Assembly (NCBI GenBank): GCA_023374045.1
Contig: CM041776.1
Coordinates: forward strand, 472,429,375-472,493,374
Length of the DNA: 64,000 nt
Direction: 5' to 3'
DNA from: Limonium bicolor
Taxonomy: Eukaryota; Streptophyta; Magnoliopsida; Caryophyllales; Plumbaginaceae
The notes beneath the pieces were generated by a model. That model had not been told where the DNA came from and ran no database searches. It saw nothing but the letters and a program-made list of their open reading frames with translations. The translations under genes were made by a program, and so were the position numbers. Shown here piece after piece: positions 56,391 through 64,000 of the stretch (position 1 is its first letter; each line of letters starts with the position of its first letter).

Positions 56391-59300
56391 AACAAACAAT
56401 GCTGGTATGGAAAACGTGCAGCCCATCGTCTACCGGGCCACACCAACTACTTTGTCGAACACATGCAGTTCATTTTTATAAAGCTGTAAACAAGCATAGT
56501 CTGATAATAACAAGTATCCATACAAGGACAATAATGTCACATAGAACAAGACACAGAAGGTCGAGTTAGCTGAACTGAAATCTCTTAGTGATAGTCGGGT
56601 CCACACAATGGGACTGACAGGTATAACTGAATATCTTAAATAGTGGAGGTATAGTGACCTCGTTAAGATTGAAAGGTTGGGTATAAAAACCCCAGGAGAT
56701 AACGTAGTTAAACCCTGAACTGAGAGGGTGGGAAATAGAATCCCACTAGAGGAATGAAGTCTTCCTCAAACTGAAGGGCATTAGAAACCCGGGAGGAATA
56801 GAGTCTTCCTCCCAACTGAAAGTTCCGTCGCGACGTAGATAGGAGACGACCTGAGACAGGTACAGCTCCTGTAGCATGCATGGCCAGATCCAACTGGGCT
56901 CCTCGTTCTCGTAGTATAGAGTTGTTAAGTGTCATATAAAGACGTTAAACAAAACACAATGTGTATTGTCAATTATCACGTTTAGGATAATGACGTTTGT
57001 TATAAAGTGAAGTTAGTGAGAGACTTGAGTACAAGTCCTCGGTATACTGAAACGCAGGTATTTAATCCACTGGTATAGTAGTGTTTGTATGCGTGGGACA
57101 TACACGTAGTAGTCAGCATCATTCACGCACATAAAATAATACCACAGTGTGCAAGAGTAAAACAACAGTTTACATTAATTATCTTGGTCGTTATTTCAAA
57201 CAACAGATAGCACACAAGCCGGTGTAATCCGGTAGAAAAACAGGTTGCAAGAATCCCATACCGTTCACCGTAGACTGTACTTGTTTAATTCCCGGTCAAC
57301 GTCTGGTCAAACAAAGTCCTAGAATAGGATTAACTGAGAGGGTTAATTTATGTTACCCTTATATAATGATCCTATTGGATCTTTCAACAAATCTCGTATT
57401 TGTTATTTCATGTGAGGTTTATTTCTTTTAATTACCTCATGATTTAATGTATAACTTATTTGTTATTCCTTTTGATTTATTTATAAATCCTTTAATGTAC
57501 ATATATGTATTCATATATTCATGTACTATATTTGTTGTTTATTTTAATTGTCTAAGTGACATAACAACTTATAATTTTCTTAACTATATTAAATGTCTTA
57601 CAATGACATAATATTCTTATAATCTCATTATTCTCCTTTTAGTCATAAACAATACTTATTGTTTCTTTTTAACTTCCTTATAACTACATAAGCCATAGTT
57701 CTAATTCCATAATTCCTTAATTAAAATTCTTTCTTCTAATTCCTCAAAATATCCATATAGGACCTATATTTATTTAAATCTAAATTATTACCCTTATATT
57801 TCGGTTATTTATAAAAAACCACATTAATTCATAAACTTTATATTTAAATTCTAATCTCATTATATTATAGAGTTTTAACTTCTTATTTAGCTAAATTACA
57901 TAGTCACACTAATATTTTGGTATATAGCTTTTAAGTACTATAACTTTCAAAAATACAACTTAGCCCCTTAAATTCTCGGCAATAATATTTTATTTCCCAT
58001 AATTACAATTTAACCACAAAACCTTATAAACTTTGCATAATGCCTTATAAACTATAGTTTTAATTTTAATTCTCCATAAATGCCGAATATATATATATAA
58101 ATTCTTAAATTACCAAACTAACCCCAAATAATTCGGCTTGGTCTTGAACTCTCCATTAATTACATTTTCACCCCAAAACTTTATAATAACTTCTTAATGA
58201 CTTATAAACTAAAGTCTAAATATATAATTCCTCAAAATTTCAAAGGTGAGCCTAATAAATCTCTTAATTATGAATTCGCCCCTTTTATGTTCTAAACTTT
58301 CATAACAACTTTTATAAATTACATAATAGCCCAAAACTTAATAAAATGTTATTTTAAACTTGTTTAAATTATCTAAAATCATAAACTTAATTCCTAACCT
58401 TATATTATATTATAATTACACCAAATACCCTTTAACTCTCGGCTTTCATATTATACACACACTAAACTTTGTAAAAATTACATTTTAGCCACATAACTTA
58501 ATTAATTAGCCATTTAAGCCTCATAAAAATATTTTAACTCACCAAACTTTAGATATAAGTTTATATACCTAAGTAGTTCATTAAAACTATTTAACACTTA
58601 GTACATTCGGCCATAATTTAATAGTGACCATATAGTATATAAAAGTGGATTTATATGTCATAATAACTATACATAAATTCATAGAGTCATATAACTCATG
58701 TAAAAATTATTGTAATGTCTTATATTGATTCTTAGCTCAAAAATAAGCATTTTTGCCCTTGATAATTCGGCCTTAATTAATTGTAACATAATAAATTTTG
58801 TGACACAAAAATGTGTCTTAAGGTAATATTTTCTATATATGTTATAGATTATATTTTTGGCATATAAAACCATATAGTTTCGGTATTATTAACCTAGGAG
58901 ATGTACATAATTTTTGTATAATTTTTAGAAGCTTAACAAAGCTTATAACATAAAGATTTACTTAGTAAACTTACTTCTTAACAAAGGTGGTTAAGTGCTT
59001 GAACTCTTCTTGAATCTCCAAGCTTTCTCCAAGGTAATATTGATGCTCCACTTCGGTTATATGCAAGTGGTGAAGGAGTTTTAGGAGTTAGATCTTCAAT
59101 AAAGATCTTAAGTAGATTTGTAAGTAGTTTTACAAGATTTACCTTAAGCTTTTCTCCTTATATTTCGGCTCACTAATGGTGGATGAAGAACAAATTTTCC
59201 TTCATGAAAATGAAGAAGAAAAGAGCCTTAGAAGAAGAAGAACTTGGTTACACATAAAAATGTGCTTTAAGGATTTTCAAGCATTAAAACTACCTTAAGA

Positions 59301-60897
59301 TAACCTTGAGATGCTCCTTGGTTTAATGTTGGTTTGGACAACCTCCTTGGAGAACTAATTGATGCGAACACTTGTTGTTATGCTAGGAAGAGTTTTGCTT
59401 CAAGGCTTGACAAGAAATGCTAGGAAATTACCTTAAAGATGAAGATAGAAGTTAAATCTCCATTAATGGACTTAAGAGCTTCAAGGAAGAAGATGAAGCA
59501 AGAAGAGAGAGCTAGGAGAGCTTACCAAATTCGGAGGTGTGGAGTGCAAGAGAGGAAATGACACTAAACTCACGTAAATGTAAGAGAATGCCTTTGGAAA
59601 TTGATTTTTGTTTTGTCAATTTTTAATGTCATTTGACTATTCTTTTCTTAGTTTATTACATGGTTATTGGCTCAATAAATGCCCTCCTTTCCAGCATGAA
59701 AATCGGACATGTGGGTGTGACAAGGCAAGAGTTGGAAAGGAAATAATTGTGAGCTAGAAGACAAGGTAATTTAGGTAAGTTATTCTTTTGATTTTTCTAA
59801 GTTAGGCTTGTCTTCTTCCTCCCTGTAGAGTCACGAATTCAAGGGTCAAATGGGGTGTCTTAATTGACATTGAAGAGCCAAGGACAAGCATGTTAGGTCA
59901 CATGGAAAAGAAGGAATCTAGAAAAGTGAATTCTAGATCTACTTTTTGCTTTTCTCATTTGTTTTTGTTCTAGCTCACATGGCCTTATTCCATGGCCTAA
60001 TTTCGACAGCTTGCTGGTCATATGAGACCTACATACTTGACATTAAGTAATACAACACATGGGATGGTGAGTCACCATGTTTTAGCCTTTATAAACTTTA
60101 AAGCAAATTTTATACTAGTTTTTGCTCTCAAAATCGGCCCCTATAGAGAGCCTTGTTGACTAGTCACACCAACTGATTTAGAAGGTCATTTTAACCCTAT
60201 TTAAGATTACCAATTCGTGGCATGTCAAAAACTACAAGGCAATTGCGTAAAACGCGTTTTCGTGACACCCGAAGGTGTGTTTTTGTGCTCTAAGGAAATT
60301 TGGGAAACCAATTGTTTTTATGAGTTCCAAGTGTTTGTAAACACTTATTATAGTAAATAAACATATACTAAGATGTTACATTGGGTTATATGGGGTTATA
60401 TTACCCGTGACATAATTTACGGGCCATCGGGACACTCCCGGGCCAAAAAGGAGCGCTAAGAAATCCTCCTGTGTTTTTGCTGAATTTTGAGAAACCACTT
60501 CGTGGGTTCTCTTTATAATGGTTAATAATGATGTTAGGAACTCAAGGAATTAATTTTATAGGAGTTCGTGCCACCTCGGCACTCCTCCGGACTTTTCGTG
60601 CTTTAAGGAGCGGGCGTGAGCACTCCCGAGCGTTTTGTGTTTTGACTGAATTTAGCTTAGGGAATATATTTATATATTCATATAATAATTGTATGACCAT
60701 TTGGTTTGAATATTAGAGGGTCATACAAGGTCATGTTTGACCATATGCTTCTAAGGCGTTTTAGCGTTTATGGAGAAACGACTATTTTTACGTAACGTTT
60801 TCATGCATGGGTTTGCATGCGTACGTGAAATGATTTATATTGGATTATTTCCAATAAATAATGATTTAATAATATTATTTAGATTTGGGGTATTTCA

Positions 60898-60914
60898 ATC
60901 TACCCCCCTTAAAA
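60898..60914 (-). promoter_or_regulatory. Polypurine tract of el3
   Basis: On the element strand tttttaaggggggtagat, directly before tgaaatacccc; upstream gacttcggggcgaagtcc forms a hairpin. Confidence 0.88.
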
Positions 60915-61134
60915 AAGGACTTCGCCCCGAAGTCTCATATCTAAATTATAAGGTTGTGGGGAATCAAGTTCCACTAAGTATCCACAACTCAATCTAGTTT
61001 TTAGGGATCAAGTCCCAAGTCTCTATATTCCTAAGTTCACAGTGTACATCAAACACAACAGGAATACTTTGGAACAATATAGTGTGATGTAATAACACAG
61101 TCACTTTTCATATCTAATAGTGCACAAAGTACAT

Positions 61135-61300
61135 TCAAAAATACAGTGTTACACAAGAACACATACAAGACAAAGTGTCGCTGAGATATATGAACAGTGT
61201 TACACAAGAACACATACAAGACAAGGTGTCACTGAAATATACTGAACAGTGTTACACAAGAACACATATAAGACAAAGTGTCACTGAAATGCACAAAGTG
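61135..61300. repeat. Tandem repeat, ~53-bp unit, three copies
   Basis: Units with gaacagtgttacacaagaac and acatacaagacaaagtgtc, in the 3' untranslated region of el3 between the two polypurine motifs. Confidence 0.85.
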
Positions 61301-61334
61301 CAACAAAATGCATACTAAATTCACAAACGAAAAA

Positions 61335-61352
61335 GGCTCTACCCCCCAAAAA
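61335..61352 (-). promoter_or_regulatory. Internal polypurine-like motif after el3 pol
   Basis: Element strand tttttggggggtagagcc, 36 bases past the pol stop at 61388, preceded by a gggtacggggg/cgtacccc hairpin. Third instance of the motif seen in el1 and el2. Confidence 0.6.
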
Positions 61353-61387
61353 AGAGGGGTACGCCCCCGTACCCTAGACTAAAGTGT

Positions 61388-64000
61388 CTAGTCGGTAAAT
61401 AATGAGGGAAACTTCGCTCGCATATCAGCTTCTTCCCATGTGGCCTCTTCCACATCGTGGTTCGACCAAAGAACCTTTACTAGGCTCACAGATTTGTTTC
61501 GAGTATCTCGTGTCTTTCTGTCTAAGATTCTTTGCGGTGTTTCCACATACCGCATTGTTGGTTCTAATGAGAGTGTCTCTGGTTGTAGAACATGAGAAGG
61601 ATGAGGCATGTATTTCTTAAGCTGAGACACATGAAAAACATTGTGTACTTTGCCCAACTCGGCTGGCAAATCAAGTCGATATGCCACAAGGCCCACCCGC
61701 TCTATGATAGCGTAGGGTCCTACAAATTTCGGGCTTAGCTTGCCCTTTTGCCCAATCTGAATACACCCTTCATGGGTGATACTCGTAGAAATACCTGGTC
61801 GCCAACTGCGAACTCAAGGTCTCGTCGCCTCTCATCAGCATATGATTTCTGTCTGTCTTGTGCTGCTTTCATGTTACTTCTGATTTGTTGTACTTCTGCC
61901 TGGACTTGCTCTAAGTACTCAGGCCCAATGATGACGGTCTCACTAGACTCGTCCCAGCACAATGGTGTGCGACATGGTCTGCCATATAAGGCTTGGAAAG
62001 GTGACATCTGTATAGAGGCGTGATAGCTGTTATTGTATGCAAACTCGATGAGATGTAATCTATCTATCCAGCTGCCCTGGAAATCCAAGGCACATGCTCG
62101 TAGCATGTCCTCTAAGGTCTGAATAGTCCTCTCTGACTGACCATCTGTCTGAGGATGAAATGCTGTGCTAAGCTTCAACTCAGTGCCAAGTGCCTCGCGA
62201 GTAGCTCGCCAGTATCGTGAGAGAAATCTAGTGTCTCGATCTGAAACAATAGTCTTAGGTACTCCATGATGTCTGATAATCTCCTGCTCAAATAGTTCTG
62301 CCAACTTTGGCACTTTCCAAGTGTCTTTCATCGGAATAAACCTAGCAACCTTAGTCAGTCGATCAACAACAACCCAAATCATATTAAGGCCTCCTCTCGT
62401 AGGTGGTAGTCCCACCACGAAGTCCATGGAGATATCATAAAACTTCCACTCTGGAACTGGCATAGACTGTACCATACCTCCTGGTCGTCTATGTTCGAAT
62501 TTCACTTTCTGACAAGTGAGACATCGAATCACATATTCTGTCACGTCGCCCTTCATACCACTCCACCAGAAATACCTCTTTAGATCTTTGTACATCTTAG
62601 AAGCTCCTGGATGGACAGATGTGGAAGAAGTGTGGGACTCTCGAAGAATATGCTCCTTTATATCTGTGCTGTCTCTGGGAATACACAATCTGCCCTTCAA
62701 TCTGATGAGTCCATCATCATGTAACTGAACTCATACTTTCCACCCTCAAATGTACCGTCAGACAACTTCTGACTGATCTCCATCATTCGCTGATCACTCT
62801 GCTGTGCTCTACGTATGTCGTCCATAAGACTCGAGCTAGCCACAATGGCATTTAGGGAATGTGCTCGTCGACTCAGTGCGTCTGCTACAACATTAGCTTT
62901 CCCTTCTTTGTACTGCAAATCAATGTCATAGTCCTTAAGAAATTCAACCCATCTTCTTTGTCTCATGTTTAACTCCTTCTGGGTGAATACATACTTCAAA
63001 CTCTTGTGATCCGAATATACGGTCATCTGGACACCATACAGGTAGTGGCGCCAGATCTTCAATGCAAAAACAATAGCTCCAAGCTCCAAGTCATGTGTGG
63101 GATAGTTTTCTCATGTTTCTTCAACTGTCGGGAAGCGTAGGCGACTACCTTCCCATTCTGCATGAGTACACACCCTAATCCCTGCCTGATGCATCACAGT
63201 AAACTTCATAACCCTCTGTGCCTTCAGGTATAGTCAAAACTGGTGCTGATGTCAAAGCATTCTTCAAAAGCTCGAATGAGGTCTCACATTCAGTAGTCCA
63301 TGTGAAAGGTGCGTCCTTCTTCATTAAGCTGGTCATAGGTTTGGCTATTTGGAGAAGTCTCTGACAAACCTTCTGTAGTATCCTGCTAAACCAAGGAAAC
63401 TCCTGATGTCCGTAACTGTCTTTGGCCTAGGCCAAGTGCGAACTGCTTCTATCTTTGCTGGATCCACTGCGATCCCAGCATCAGAGATAACATGTCCTAA
63501 AAAGGAACTTCTGTCCAACCAAAACTCACATTGGAGAACTAGCATAAAGCTGGTTCTCTCTTAGGATCTCAAGTACATGTCGTAGATGACTCTCATGCTC
63601 CTCTTTAACTTTGAGTACATTAGGATGTCATCGATGAAAACACCCACAGTCTTATCCAACTGCTCTCTGAATAATCTGTTCATCAATCCATGAAGACTGC
63701 AGGTGCATTTGACAAGCCAAGGCATAACTGTAAACTCATAGTGGCCATATACCGTGTTCTGAATGCTGTCTTTTCTATGTCTTGCTCCCTGATGGGTATC
63801 TGATGGTAGCCTGATCTCAAATCGATCTTTGAAAACACTTTTGCTCCTCTTAGCTGATCAAACAAATCGTCAATCCGTGGTAGTGGATATTTGTTCTTCA
63901 CCGATTCTGCATTAGCTCTCTGTAATCAATACATAAACGAAGGCTTCCATCCTTCTTCTTCACAAATAGACTGGTGCTCCCAAGGAGATACGCTAGGTCG
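61388..64000 (-). pseudogene. el3 pol: RT, RNase H, integrase, chromodomain
   Basis: From the right edge leftward: RT with [27 protein letters not shown] (intact where el2 has a stop), GLSNAPAVF, catalytic FIDDIL at about 63625, then [16 protein letters not shown]. RNase H (62697-63089) reads [22 protein letters not shown] and [13 protein letters not shown]. Integrase (61735-62700, 321 codons uninterrupted) has zinc-region CLTCQK, core [31 protein letters not shown] and [15 protein letters not shown]. The linker [13 protein letters not shown] leads to a chromodomain ([20 protein letters not shown]) ending at 61388. Frame breaks near 61730, 62698, 63110, 63340, 63550 and 63730 look like single-base indels. 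Closely related to el2 pol (long identical stretches) and less decayed. Confidence 0.88.

Larger units (their letters stand above)
56055..60897 (-). repeat. 3' LTR (element sense) of Tekay/Del-like element el3, ~4.8 kb
   Basis: Plus strand starts TGTAACACCCC and ends GGGGTATTTCA; both are reversed Tekay-type termini. Inside lie a very AT-rich core (57340-58960) and conserved hairpins at 56159-56180 and 56375-56390. No gene is supported; frames at 56708-56935 and 60528-60997 are incidental. Confidence 0.88.
56055..64000 (-). mobile_element. Tekay/Del-like LTR retrotransposon el3, right end outside the window
   Basis: The 3' LTR, PPT, 3' untranslated region and pol back to RT are present. Gag, any AlkB gene and the 5' LTR lie beyond 64000. 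It is inserted in the 3' LTR of el2 in opposite orientation, so it is younger than el2. Confidence 0.88.

Overview
This window is a block of plant nuclear DNA, almost certainly from a eudicot and pericentromere-like. It is built nearly entirely from nested LTR retrotransposons, with one interrupted host gene. The evidence for a plant is Ty3/gypsy chromoviruses with tRNA-Met primer sites, an Ogre/Tat-type element with a tRNA-Arg primer site, Stowaway MITEs, a tRNA-derived SINE and a CYP82-like cytochrome P450. I could not identify the species. Throughout, el1, el2 and el3 are three Tekay/Del-like gypsy elements and el4 is a different chromovirus.

Layout. 1-16652: 3' part of el1 (plus strand; 3' LTR 12464-16652). 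Its gene-less interior is split by a complete, young, minus-strand Ogre/Tat-type element (1032-9616 with target duplication). 16653-23189: AT-rich LTR-like sequence, then an inverted copy of the el1 LTR. 23190-26785: tandem duplication, tiny SINE, 560-bp foldback element, hAT-like element. 26786-35714 (minus strand): CYP82-like P450 with an intact exon 2, a frameshifted exon 1 and a 7.3-kb intron holding copia, LINE-like and MITE debris. 37216-42112: decayed chromovirus el4. 42521-56054: el2, which carries an AlkB-like dioxygenase between gag and pro-pol, has a 1.58-kb LTR-like insertion in its chromodomain, and is cut in its 3' LTR by el3. 56055-64000: el3 (minus strand), running off the right edge.

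The most notable discovery is in el2. A complete, uninterrupted 220-codon AlkB-family 2-oxoglutarate/Fe(II) dioxygenase (48190-48852), resembling plant nuclear ALKBH1-type proteins, sits between the gag zinc knuckles and the protease. Gag appears to be split by three short GT-AG introns, each of which keeps the reading frame. The third would fuse Gag to AlkB; the same donor can also skip AlkB and enter protease-pol in frame. Gag and pol carry stops and frameshifts, but AlkB has none. A nucleic-acid demethylase carried by an LTR retrotransposon suggests a counter-defence against RNA or DNA methylation. That role is inference.

A second observation concerns all three Tekay-like LTRs. Their last ~100 bases carry a 9-bp hairpin with compensatory base changes between elements, and a second polypurine-like motif sits downstream of each pol region. 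Many single-base indels separate otherwise identical repeats, so some frameshifts may be assembly errors.
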